64,000 nt of DNA from Aphrocallistes beatrix (taxonomy: Eukaryota > Porifera > Hexactinellida > Sceptrulophora > Aphrocallistidae), in contig OY725488.1 of the NCBI GenBank assembly GCA_963281255.1, forward strand, positions 9,583,524 to 9,647,523, written 5' to 3'. Below the pieces are notes generated by a model that was given only the letters and a program-made list of their open reading frames with translations, was not told the origin of the DNA and ran no database searches. Positions 20,375 through 30,090 of this stretch are shown one piece after another. The number at the start of each line of letters is the position of its first letter. Within the stretch, counting starts at the first letter, position 1. Position numbers and translations under genes: made by a program.

Positions 20375-23300
20375 AAGAGGTGTACAAAATTCACTACCCC
20401 GCAGCTAGGCAGCAGAAGACTCACTACAGAAGCTCAACTCGTAGGTATAGTACCCTCACCTGTTTCACCTGTGGTAAGAAAGGTCACGGCTATGTAGCAT
20501 GTCCAGACCGCGTGTGCAGCCACTGTCACAGGAGAGGACACGACGCGCCCAACTGTCCTAGTTCAGACGGGGAGTGGCCACGGAATGCCAACCGTAGAGG
20601 AAGGGACTACGTGAAAAAGGTGGACGAACGTCTAATGGACGAGGATTCAGCTTCTATTTCAGTCAAAGTCCGAGGGCTGGTGGTTCGTGCGTTGTTGGAT
20701 ACCGGGGCCAAAGTAAATGTGATGGACATGCAGACAATGAAGGAGCTGGGTATGATTAACCACTTAAAACCAGGTATCGGACGGGTTTATGGCGTCGGAG
20801 GAGCCCCCATCACCGTCATAGGCGCCGTTGAAATCCCGTTAGAGCTAGGAGACAGGGAAACCCGCTGGGTGCGAGTACACGTCGTGGAAGGAGAGGAGCA
20901 GGCACTGCTATTAGGGCGCCAATTCCTCAGATTGTTCGGTCGAGTCACCTTTGATTGGGAAGCAGGGACCATTACGCTGGGTAGTTCGGTCATCGAAATT
21001 CAAGAGAAGGCAATGGGAGGAAATCCGATCGCCAGGGCCCGGGTGATAAAACGTATTGATAATCATTCACTAAGGCAACTTATAGACGGACACCAAACGG
21101 ACTTGAATCCAAAGCAGCACGATACATTCGTAATGATGTTGAAAGAATTTGAAGGACTATTTAACGACAAGCCAGGACGCACCACGAAGTGCGAGCACGC
21201 GATAGACACAGGTAACGCTGCACCGTGTAAATCCAGGCCGAGGCGAATGCCCCCGCATTGGGAAGAGGAAATTAATACCCAGTTAAACGAACTTTTGGAA
21301 CAAGGCTTATGCCGACCATCGACCTCGCCATGGGCAAGCAACGTGGTTTTGGTTACCAAAAAAGATGGACGACAAAGATTTGCCATCGACTATCGTAAGT
21401 TAAACTCAGTTACGAAGAAAGACGCGTACGGCATTCCGCAGGTCCAAACTATATTAGATAAGTTGCATGATTTCCGGTTCTTCTCAGTCATCGACATTTC
21501 GGCGGCTTACTGGGGAGTCCCAGTCAGGGAAGGAGACGTGGAGAAGACCGCTTTTAACACCCCTAGGGGCTTATTTGAGATGGCAGTCATGCCCTTTGGG
21601 TTGGTCAACGCCCAAGCAACTTTCCAGCGTCTGATGGATAATTCCTTGCAAGGGTTAAGTCGCACAGAGTCTTACATTGACGATTGTATCGTCTACTCGC
21701 ATGACTTCGAGGAGCACATTCAAGACCTGAGAGCCGTATGCGACCGTCTCCAACAAGCAGGCCTCCATATCAAATTCAAAAAGTGCCAGTTCTTCCGGGA
21801 GCAAGTAGAATTTTTGGGACACGTGGTTTCAGGGGCGGGAAGGAGGCCGATGCCATCTTCCGCGGAAAAGTTGTCCAAATTCCCAGTACCACGGAATGTT
21901 ACGGAGTTGCAGCGATTCCTAGGCGCTGTTAACTTTTACAGAACATACATTCCACGCATGGCGCAAATAGCAAGTCCACTTTACGAGCTGACAAGAAAAG
22001 GAGCAGCTTGGAGATGGTCTAAGGAATGCGCACAAGCATTCGATGCTCTGCGGTTTAAACTAGTCATAGAACCAGTAATGTTAGCATTCCCAGATTGGGG
22101 AAGGAGTTTCACGATCGAGGCAGACGCTAGTTCTACGGGAATTGCCGCGGTACTATCCCAAAGGGACAGATCGAGTGGAGAACTACGTCCGATTCATTTC
22201 TTTTCTTCCGCACTCAGTTCGGCCCAAAGGAATTATTCTGCGGGGCAACTGGAGGCATGGGCGTTAGTAGCAGCCTGTCGGAAGTGGGAGACTTACTTAA
22301 GAGCAACAGGTGAGGTGGAGTTGATAACGGACCATTGTCCTCTGAAATGGCTCCGCAACCAGAAGGACCCCCGTAGGACTTTTGCTCGCTGGATCCTCGA
22401 GTTGGAAGAATATGCCTACCGTATTATACACAGACCGGGCAGGGATAATCATTTACCGGATTACCTTAGCAGAGTCGAAAACCTGCCTATCGATGTGGAA
22501 GTTCAGGATGAGAGCGTGTTCGAAGATAAAATATTTACAGTGGAGGCTGGAGAGGACACATCAGTCGCGGGCAGTCTAGTTCAAGCGCAGAGGAGCGATC
22601 AAGTAACGAGCGACGCCTTCGGTCAACTAAAGAATAGGGGTGAAGTATCCTCGGGCCAGCTGAGAAAAGTATCAGATAAACTGAAATTATCCCCGGACGG
22701 CACCCTACTACTCTTCCAAGACCGTGTCGTGGTTCCTATTGACGCCAGAAATAGAGTATTACAGTCGGTACATGCAGCCGGTCATTTTGGACAAAGACGG
22801 ACACTGCAGAATTTAAGACGAACCCATTTCTGGCTGGGGATGGCACGGGACACTCGGATATTTTGTCAGCGTTGCCTAGTGTGCAAAAAGGCTAAGCCAT
22901 CGAACCAGATGCGGGTACCTCTCGAGGAATTTCAACTAGAAGGAATGGGGCCAGGGGACTTAGTAGCCATGGATATAGCGACACTCCCATGGGCTGATGA
23001 GAAATTCAGATATTTCCTCTGTATTGTTGACATTTTCACACGGTATGTGGAGCTAGTGCCACTGGAAGATCAGACGGCCGCCACGTTAGTGCGCGAATTT
23101 GAGAGGGGTTGGGTCTATCGCGGGCACGGGGTGCCTAGAGCCCTATTGACTGATCAGGCTCATAACATAGATGGCGTGGAAGTAAGGAACTTATGTCAAA
23201 AGCTGGGGATAGAAAAGCGACACTCCTCGCCTTACCATCCCCAGGGAGACGGATTAGTAGAGAGAACAATCGGTCTCGTCAAGCAAGTAGCCAGATGCCT

Positions 23301-24072
23301 GACCCTGGATCGTCACCTGAATAAGGAAGCTTGGCCAGAGATTCTACCGGAAGTGTCGTTCTATTGCAACAATACGGAGAATGCTACGACTAAGTTTTCA
23401 CCTCACTTCTTGATGACTGGAAGACAACCTTTGTCCCCTATTGACGCTATGATTGCGAAAAGGGGGTCACTTACGGGTTCTCCCACACAATACGGGGAGC
23501 GGCTACAAGAGGTCTTGGCCGAGATAAGGAGTCTAGCCAGAGAAAACGACCGTCAGGGTAAAGTAGAAAGAAACGAGATCAGGAACAAAGGAGCGAAACT
23601 CCCAAGCTTTATGAAAGGCGATACGGTGTTAGAGAAAAATGAGACACGCAAGGATTCATTGGATCCGAAGTTTAAAGGGCCTTATTTGGTCTTAGACATT
23701 AGGGGAACTAATGTCAAAATCAGGACAGGGAACAAGGAGAGATGGATTCACGCAAGTCGCTGCAAGCTACATAGGGAGTTTGGGGATGAAGTACCCGATA
23801 GCAGCCCCGTAGTTAATGGGAACATAAATACAGAGTCGCAAGGGGAAGACACTGATGTCGGGAATACGAGCAGTAGTGAGACAGAGAACGAAGATGAACC
23901 AGAAGGGGAAGGGCAACCTGCTAGCGATAGTGATTCGGTACTCGAAACGGCACGAAGGTACCCACTGCGAGACCGCAAGGCGAAAGAATATAAAGATTAT
24001 GTGTTAGGTGCGAAAGGCCCTGTATATAGACGAGGAAATGTGTTAGAGGGGAGTAATGTAACGTTCAAGTAG
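20161..24072 (+). CDS. pol: Pol polyprotein of the LTR retrotransposon (frame open for 1303 aa)
   Basis: Positions count from 20161, but translation probably enters by frameshift near 20266-20299. In order: two CCHC zinc knuckles (about 101-132), aspartic protease with 'LLDTGAKVN' (about 176), reverse transcriptase with 'IDYRKLNSVTKKDAYGIPQV' and the catalytic 'YIDD' near 504, RNase H with 'FTIEADASSTG' near 650, integrase HHCC zinc-binding region (about 870-905), D-D-E core (Asp near 937 and 997, Glu near 1033 in 'PYHPQGDGLVER'), and a GPY/F-like 'KFKGPYLVLDI' module. The domain order is Ty3/Gypsy. The last five codons and the stop lie inside the 3' LTR. Confidence 0.95.
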   Translation: MDPTTRSQPVYRRTNARVPGNGAAKPTTSRIPLDYGFREPEDRHGFCKVVGQDKEGDYDRQASDSDSEPRVKEVYKIHYPAARQQKTHYRSSTRRYSTLTCFTCGKKGHGYVACPDRVCSHCHRRGHDAPNCPSSDGEWPRNANRRGRDYVKKVDERLMDEDSASISVKVRGLVVRALLDTGAKVNVMDMQTMKELGMINHLKPGIGRVYGVGGAPITVIGAVEIPLELGDRETRWVRVHVVEGEEQALLLGRQFLRLFGRVTFDWEAGTITLGSSVIEIQEKAMGGNPIARARVIKRIDNHSLRQLIDGHQTDLNPKQHDTFVMMLKEFEGLFNDKPGRTTKCEHAIDTGNAAPCKSRPRRMPPHWEEEINTQLNELLEQGLCRPSTSPWASNVVLVTKKDGRQRFAIDYRKLNSVTKKDAYGIPQVQTILDKLHDFRFFSVIDISAAYWGVPVREGDVEKTAFNTPRGLFEMAVMPFGLVNAQATFQRLMDNSLQGLSRTESYIDDCIVYSHDFEEHIQDLRAVCDRLQQAGLHIKFKKCQFFREQVEFLGHVVSGAGRRPMPSSAEKLSKFPVPRNVTELQRFLGAVNFYRTYIPRMAQIASPLYELTRKGAAWRWSKECAQAFDALRFKLVIEPVMLAFPDWGRSFTIEADASSTGIAAVLSQRDRSSGELRPIHFFSSALSSAQRNYSAGQLEAWALVAACRKWETYLRATGEVELITDHCPLKWLRNQKDPRRTFARWILELEEYAYRIIHRPGRDNHLPDYLSRVENLPIDVEVQDESVFEDKIFTVEAGEDTSVAGSLVQAQRSDQVTSDAFGQLKNRGEVSSGQLRKVSDKLKLSPDGTLLLFQDRVVVPIDARNRVLQSVHAAGHFGQRRTLQNLRRTHFWLGMARDTRIFCQRCLVCKKAKPSNQMRVPLEEFQLEGMGPGDLVAMDIATLPWADEKFRYFLCIVDIFTRYVELVPLEDQTAATLVREFERGWVYRGHGVPRALLTDQAHNIDGVEVRNLCQKLGIEKRHSSPYHPQGDGLVERTIGLVKQVARCLTLDRHLNKEAWPEILPEVSFYCNNTENATTKFSPHFLMTGRQPLSPIDAMIAKRGSLTGSPTQYGERLQEVLAEIRSLARENDRQGKVERNEIRNKGAKLPSFMKGDTVLEKNETRKDSLDPKFKGPYLVLDIRGTNVKIRTGNKERWIHASRCKLHREFGDEVPDSSPVVNGNINTESQGEDTDVGNTSSSETENEDEPEGEGQPASDSDSVLETARRYPLRDRKAKEYKDYVLGAKGPVYRRGNVLEGSNVTFK
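20266..20299 (+). promoter_or_regulatory. Candidate -1 ribosomal frameshift region with two slippery heptamers
   Basis: G GGT TTC at 20266-20272 and G GGT TTT at 20293-20299 are both in the correct gag phase. A -1 slip at either joins the pol frame, which is open from 20161 onward. I did not establish a downstream pseudoknot. Confidence 0.5.
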
Positions 24073-24210
24073 TTTTTAGAGAACCTTAGTGTTCTCACTT
24101 AGCTAGTAGTTCAATAGTAGATCCTAGGCTAGTTAGGGTATAGCTAAACTTATTGGTATTTCTTATATACCCAATAAACCTTATTGTTAACTGTTCGCGT
24201 TCGCGTCACA
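24057..24210 (+). repeat. 3' LTR (154 bp)
   Basis: Identical to 19561-19714. It overlaps the end of pol by 16 bp, including the stop codon. Confidence 0.95.
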
Positions 24211-24420
24211 TCCGGGAACTAAGGTCCAGGCGACGAAATGCTCGATTGCCATAATGCTTAGATACATATTGGAGTCTAAATACCTAATCTATGTTCACTA
24301 CGATAGATTGTACATTACCTCTATCTTCGGTCCTTGAACCAATTCAATGACCTAAATATCCCACTTCCGCCTGGCGGCAGGCAAAAGTCTCTCTCTCTCT
24401 CTCTCTCTCTCTCAACTTTA
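24211..24420. repeat. Retrotransposon right flank with a (TC)13 microsatellite
   Basis: Host sequence resumes with the TCCG target duplicate. A pure TC run occupies 24388-24413. No gene is seen. Confidence 0.7.
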
Positions 24421-24975
24421 TTAATCGTATATTCGATCGAAATAACTAGTGAATTATCTAACAGACTTCCCAAAGAAATTTTATGCATATGGAATATATT
24501 GAAACGAGCAATGTCGTGGACATTGTGGCCAGCGATCATGAAAACCTTTCTGTGAGTTGAAACAGATCCACTTTTTAGTGAGGAAATCTTTCCAATAAAC
24601 AATTGGCATGCACTCAAGTCATCATTTTCAACCAATCAAAATATACTACTAGTTAATAATATGCATCTAATCATTACATACTCTTAGAAGTTAGAGCTAC
24701 ATGCCTTTAGGAATTTCTAAATGTTTCGAAGTATTCTGCTAGAAGAATTTATAAAATCCTGATAAAATCCTGATTTGATTGGAAATTTCCCAAATTACAA
24801 TATTCAACATCTGTCATAATCACTCATTGCTTCTATCTTCTTTCTAACTATACGGCTGCTGCTGTGTATCAGCATTGTAATACTTCTGTAGAAGGCTTGT
24901 TAGTCTCATCTCACTTCTACGCCTCTTATATCAGCCAAATAGTACAAACTATTAGAATTGAACAGTGAAGAGAGA
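24421..24975 (+). promoter_or_regulatory. Duplicated upstream region of the CAP-Gly chimeric gene
   Basis: Aligns along its length with 8094-8648. The last ~110 bp (from 24864) is the class A upstream block. A TTAG just before 'AATTGAACAGTGAAGAG' could be a 5' UTR intron acceptor, as also at 27930-27940. Confidence 0.5.
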
Positions 24976-27512
24976 ATGGCAGAAGCAGATTCAGGATCTG
25001 GTCCTGTTAGTGTATTCCCTGTGAGTGACAAGCTCCAGGCTAGAATGAATCTGCTGAAGGAAGCGATTGAGAATCAAAAGTTGGAAGTGAAAAGAATTGG
25101 AGGAGAAATGATAAGTCTTGTTGCGAAGAAAGAAAATGAAATTATCAAAGAGTTGAACTCTATTTGGGATGAAACGAATGCTAGAATTAACAGAGAGAAA
25201 GAAAAAGTTCAGAAAAATATTGAAGAGATTCAAAAGCGTACCAAAGAAATGATGAAAAGCTATTACGAAAATAATCAAATTTTCGAGCAAATGGATCAAA
25301 GTTTACTTCCTCTTCCTCAATTTTTTGAAGCAGTTGAAACGGCAAAGAGCGAATTTCATATTAGCATTCCTCACTTGAATCTATCCTGGAGAGTAGATGC
25401 GTTGAGAGAGAGTATAAATACAATGTGTCACGTAGAACTAGTGTTCAGAGAAGAAAGTGCTCCTTTCTGCTCTCTTTTAGGTATGTTCACATAACCAAAT
25501 CTGACAGTTCGAATTTACCAAACTGTGTATGTAAGATCTCTCTATAGTGTAGGTGTGCACTGTCATTATCTCATCACATCCGATTTTATAAGCTTATATT
25601 CCTATTTTAACACCGCCACACAAAAACTTTGCCTAAAAATATTAATAACAGTCAACGTCTAATACGAATAATCTCATTATGACTATGGAGAATCCAATTC
25701 TCTTACTTTGTATACAATAAAATGAATATTTACTAATCAATATCTCAAAAATCAGTTTACATAATGTTGTCTACAATTTCGATTTCCTATTTCACATTCA
25801 GAAAGTTCATTGCGATATTGATCGAGTCAATAGAGCTGTACTGTCGATTACGATTGGCTGACATTTTTTAGTTTAACTTATTTATAGAAACCTTAGTGGA
25901 GAAAGAGCAGACAGTATCAGGTATGCAACTAACTCAGACTTTGAAAAGGGAGCCGAAACGAAGGATTAGTCAAACTGAATCCCTCAATCCTTTAATAACA
26001 CGAGGATAAGTACCACCACATCTTCATTTGAATTAGTCGCCCTTGTATACTATGTATAGTATCTATTAATTTTTCTCCATAGACCAAGCAGAGAATAGAA
26101 TGAATGAACCAAGGAGAAAAGAGGAAAGAGAGAGAAGACTTGAGATGGAACTGGATGAGTGGAAGAACAGAAATAGAATATTGGAGCAGGGAATGAAAAC
26201 TTCTCATAACGAGAATGAAATCCTGAAAAGAGCTGTCTATCAATTGAAAGTTCAACTTCAAGAACTCCACACCAAACAAACTAACGCTCAAGAGATGGAA
26301 AAGCTAAAGTTTTCACTTCTGCAAGCCAAGAAGGAGATGGAGGTGTTGAGAACAGAGACGAAGGGAGGACTGCAACAGTCTGAACAACTGGAGCAGGAGA
26401 GGAGAGAGCAGGACTTGCAGTTGAAAGAGGCACAAACTGGCGAAGAAAGTTATATAATAGCCGCGTCCAAAAGCAGAGGCAAGTCTGAAATGTTCTCTTC
26501 CTGAATTGTTGATAAGTGGAAGGGGTTCTCTCTCTTAAATAAATTAAAATATTACTTTACAATATTTCAGCCTTCTCTTGCTATTGCCAATCAGAATATA
26601 TGGGCGTGCCTATTTTCCGGAACATCCCGGAAGATATAGGTACCTAATTTCCCGGGATGTGACCAAAGTACCTAACCATACAGTCGAGTCGATACAGTAT
26701 AATAGCACTGATTAATCACGCCAACGACTTAAGTTGCTATTTATACATTTAAATACTGCGATTTCGTATTTTTATGGTTATTTGGGTGAGAAGACCTCTG
26801 AGATGTAACAACTTCAGAAATTTGGCTCTGTAGGGTTTTATTGGGGGGGAGGGCTACCCAAATTTGGGGGTAACCTCCCATTTTTTCAATATCTTTCTGT
26901 CCCGTCCTGGAAATAAGTATCTTGACTCGTCCCATCCCGGAAATTAGATAGATTTTCCAGAACGGTTCTGTCCTGTCTCGCAAATTAGGCATGCCCGAAT
27001 CTATGGATTTAACATTACATTTGGCTTTATTTTTATTTAATTGATAGAGATTATACCTAACTCAATCCACATATCCGTAGAACAAACACAGGAATATGAC
27101 GATACGATGATGGACTTTTCCCAACCTATGGATGTTATTTTTTTGTCTCCGAATCGGCTCCCACTCAGTGAGAAAGCTGACACAGCAGAGAACAAGCCTA
27201 CATCCATAGTTCAGAATCCATTCCTGCTTAAAGATGGAGCTGACAGCGAGCCTCTAGATGATAATAAGTCGTTTAGACAGTGTTCTACTCTGATTGGAGA
27301 TGAAATAAGGGAAACTCAGACTATGCAATCTGAAAGTCTTGTTCTCCAAGATGCAAGTTTACTTCAAAAGAAATGAGATGATGGCAGGAATCTTGTTAGA
27401 GGAGCCTGTGGGTACATCTAACGGGGTATTCGAGTCCACCCACCACTTCGATTGTCCTGATAATCACGCAGTGTTCGTGTTAATTAGTGAAGTCTATGTC
27501 CCTCTTATCTAG
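24976..27512 (+). CDS. NHL-family coiled-coil N-terminus joined to a second coiled coil and CAP-Gly-like end (multi-exon)
   Basis: Exons I can support: 24976-25480 (family start 'MAEADSGSGPVSVFPVSDK', coiled coil, 'HLNLSWRVDALRESINTM'), 25888-25920 (33-bp microexon), 26083-26478 (Glu/Arg/Lys-rich coiled coil) and 27048 onward. All joins are phase 1; the donor at 26479 is GC rather than GT. The last exon reads to TGA at 27374-27376. In another frame, 27420-27512 encodes 'STHHFDCPDNHAVFV', matching the C-terminal half of a CAP-Gly domain, with 'EEPVGTSNG' where the GKNDG motif normally sits. An unseen intron or a 1-nt shift must explain the frame change. CAP-Gly domains bind microtubule ends, so a cytoskeletal role is possible. 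No NHL propeller is present. Confidence 0.65.
26602..26996. mobile_element. hAT-type MITE in an intron, 395 bp
   Basis: Ends are GGGCGTGCCTATTTT and, on the other strand, GGGCATGCCTAATTT. The 8-bp duplication is GAATATAT / GAATCTAT (26594-26601, 26997-27004; one mismatch). The paralogous intron at 10829-10981 lacks the insert at the equivalent position, which confirms it as an insertion. Confidence 0.8.
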
Positions 27513-27959
27513 AGGTCGTCTTTGTTAGAGTCGTAGTTTGGGAACTATTTCAACATTCAATTCGATTAAAACATTTCTTCTATTAAATTTCCCCTTATTA
27601 TAAAATGGAAATATCAAATAGATCGAAATTCTGGAAAACGATATTTCCATAGACAAAACTTCTGATTGTCATTTTGATTTGATACCTAATAATGTATCTG
27701 TCCACCATGTAGCTCAAAATTTATTTCCGTATCCCGTTTTCATCGAGTTGACTGAATAATGACAAAAATACGACTGAATTTCATCAAAACTGAAATATAA
27801 CATAACTACATGTGTAACGACTTACCCTTGTTAGCGGACCATTTGTGTGTGTTTCGTAATTAGGATGTCTTTACTCAATTAATTCCTATATATTAAACGA
27901 TCTAATTTCATATTATTGATTTGTATAATTTTTTATTAGAATTGAGCAGTGGAGAGAGA
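27513..27959. other. Intergenic, no gene recognised
   Basis: The first ~55 bp are the end of the segmental duplication shared with 11610. The upstream sequence of the next NHL gene is neither class A nor class B, apart from the final 'AATTGAGCAGTGGAGAGAGA'. Confidence 0.45.
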
Positions 27960-29246
27960 ATGGCAGAAGCAGATTCAGGATCTGGTTCTGTTAGTCTATT
28001 TCCTGTGAGTAACAAACTCCAGGCTAGAATGAATGTGTTGAAGGAAGTGATTGAAAGTCAGAAGTTGGAAGTGAGGAGAGTTGGAGGAGAAATGAGAAGT
28101 CTCATTGCGAAGAAAGAAAATGAAATTATCAAAGAATTGGACTCCATTTGGGATGAAGCGAATGCAAGAATCGATAGAAAGAAAGGAGAAGTTCAGAAGA
28201 ATATTGAAAATATTGAAACGCGTAACAGGGAAATGAAGAAAAACTATGACGAAATGAGAAACATTTTTGAACGGATGGATCAAACTTTGCCACCACTTAC
28301 TCTTCCTCAAATTTCTGAAGCAGTTGAATCAGCAAAGAGAGAATTGGATATTAGCATTCCTTACCTGAATCTATCCTGGAGAATAGATGTGTTGAGAGAA
28401 AGTATAAATAGAATGTGTCGCGTGGAACAAGTGTTTATGGAAGAAGCCACTCCTTTCCAACTGAGATGGAGTAAGTGTGAGAAAGGAGATGGAGAGTCAC
28501 AGCTTGACCATCCTTGTAGTATAGCAATTAACTCATTCAATGGAAATATTTATGTAACTGATCAACATAGAAATCGAATTCAAATCTTCTCTGAAGAAGG
28601 AGAATGGATCAGATCTTTGAAAGATGATAAAATGATCAAGCCTCAGAACATTCTTGTTCAAACCGATTTGATTTTCTTGATGTGTGACGAGATTGTACTA
28701 AATTTTAGTAAATTCGATGAGAAGATAATTGAGAGTTCTAAATATTTTGATTTCATTCTTCGAGGTATCTGTGCAGATAAATCTCATATTTATGTCGGTA
28801 CATTGGCAGAAATGAAATTGATTTTCTTCACTCAGAATCTGATAGAAGAAAAACAGATAACCTTAAATCCTCAGTCATGTAAACCAGAATCGAATCTCAG
28901 AGATATGGCACTAGCTCGAGAGGAGTTCTACGTTTTACTATCTCACACAGAATATCCCATCCAGACATTCAGCAAGGAAGGAACTCTTACGAGGTGTATT
29001 GTCCATAAAGAGCTGATCAGAAACAGCTGGTACTTCTGTCTGGATCAACAGCTTCATCTGATTGTTTCAGATAGAGGAGATTCTAAAGTGAAAATATTCT
29101 CCAATGACGGGAAACTGTTGAATGAGACATCTCGACATGAAGGAGTGTTCACTGAGTTAGCTGGAGTAGCAGTGTATCCTCTAGGCTGTGTTGTTACAGT
29201 GGACAGGAGTCAGAACAAAATGCTGCAAGCTTTCTCTCCTCTTTAA
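27960..29246 (+). CDS. Coiled-coil/NHL propeller protein (428 aa)
   Basis: Single exon with the family start 'MAEADSGSGSVSLFPVSNK', a coiled coil (about 15-115) containing 'KELDSIWDEANARIDRKK', the linker 'YLNLSWRIDVLRESINRM', and a propeller with 'GNIYVTDQHRNRIQIFSEEG', 'CLDQQLHLIVSDRGDSKVKI' and a C-terminal 'VTVDRSQNKMLQAFSPL'. It is the nearest intact relative of the transposon-split gene at 48705-51344; their last ~170 residues are almost the same. I chose the ATG at 27960 because paralogues align from it. Confidence 0.92.
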   Translation: MAEADSGSGSVSLFPVSNKLQARMNVLKEVIESQKLEVRRVGGEMRSLIAKKENEIIKELDSIWDEANARIDRKKGEVQKNIENIETRNREMKKNYDEMRNIFERMDQTLPPLTLPQISEAVESAKRELDISIPYLNLSWRIDVLRESINRMCRVEQVFMEEATPFQLRWSKCEKGDGESQLDHPCSIAINSFNGNIYVTDQHRNRIQIFSEEGEWIRSLKDDKMIKPQNILVQTDLIFLMCDEIVLNFSKFDEKIIESSKYFDFILRGICADKSHIYVGTLAEMKLIFFTQNLIEEKQITLNPQSCKPESNLRDMALAREEFYVLLSHTEYPIQTFSKEGTLTRCIVHKELIRNSWYFCLDQQLHLIVSDRGDSKVKIFSNDGKLLNETSRHEGVFTELAGVAVYPLGCVVTVDRSQNKMLQAFSPL

Positions 29247-29344
29247 GTTGTAAAATATTTGCAGAATAAACTCTTTTCTAGCTTAATTAATTTCTCTCTT
29301 CATTGCTACTTGCATCATCAATTATATTTATCCCTTTATTATAT

Positions 29345-29710
29345 AAACGAGCGCACTTCGCTTGCTTGCGCTACGCGACTTGCGGACACTCAGTGTCCGC
29401 AGAGTCGCCCTGCGGGCGAAAAGTTACTCAATCTAACCTATTTCGGGAATTTTTTTATTTTATACAAATATTGTAAACAAAGGTTAACGAATAATTTCTC
29501 ATATGGATCCGAAGATATGATATTCGGTATCTACAGCACTAAAAACCCCATGTCAACCGTAGGAAACTAATTTCTCGATAAATTTTGTCATTTGTTTACT
29601 TTATGTATCTATTGTAAACAAAAGTAAACAATTAATTTATCATATCGATCTGAAAATATGATATTCGAAATCTACATCCCTAAAATCCCTTGTCAACCGT
29701 TGGAAACTAG
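29345..29710. repeat. Short dispersed repeat and a ~130-bp direct tandem duplication
   Basis: 29352-29412 is a G+C-richer patch shared with 5717-5785. Then 29465-29570 and 29598-29712 are diverged direct copies: each has 'ATTGTAAACAAA', 'GATATGATATTCG', 'ATCTACA' and 'TTGTCAACCGT.GGAAACTA' in the same order. Confidence 0.6.
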
Positions 29711-30090
29711 TCTCTAGCATAATTTTCGAAATTCGTCAAATCGTGTGAAAATATGTATATAAAAGTGTGAAAATATACAAATAACCTTTTTTACTGCCAT
29801 ACACTATCAGATATAATTGAGTCATTTATATAAGTTATTGCTTTGAAGTATTAATAACAATGACAGCCTACAATAGTGTCCTATAATGATTTCTATTGTG
29901 AGAGTGAAGCCGTACATAGTATTGCATAGAAAAGTTGTGAAAAATTGTCCTACATTTTTTTTGCAGAGGTGTGAAAATTTGCTTAGCTTTTCGAACTTAA
30001 TCCTAGATTAATCATTTGACACCTACATGCCAATTTTCATATCTCTACGACTTGTAGATCTTCAGGAACTCGGTAATGAATCTGAGCCAA

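Larger units (their letters stand above)
19561..24210 (+). mobile_element. Ty3/Gypsy LTR retrotransposon, apparently complete, 4650 bp
   Basis: Identical 154-bp LTRs (19561-19714 and 24057-24210) begin TG and end CA, with flanking TCCG direct repeats (ATCCG if the terminal A is counted outside). Between them lie gag, then protease, reverse transcriptase, RNase H and integrase in Gypsy order, with no stop in the pol frame. A purine tract (AGAGGGGAG, 24045-24053) precedes the 3' LTR. Identical LTRs and open frames imply a recent insertion. I see no envelope gene and no obvious TGG-starting tRNA primer site after the 5' LTR. Confidence 0.95.
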
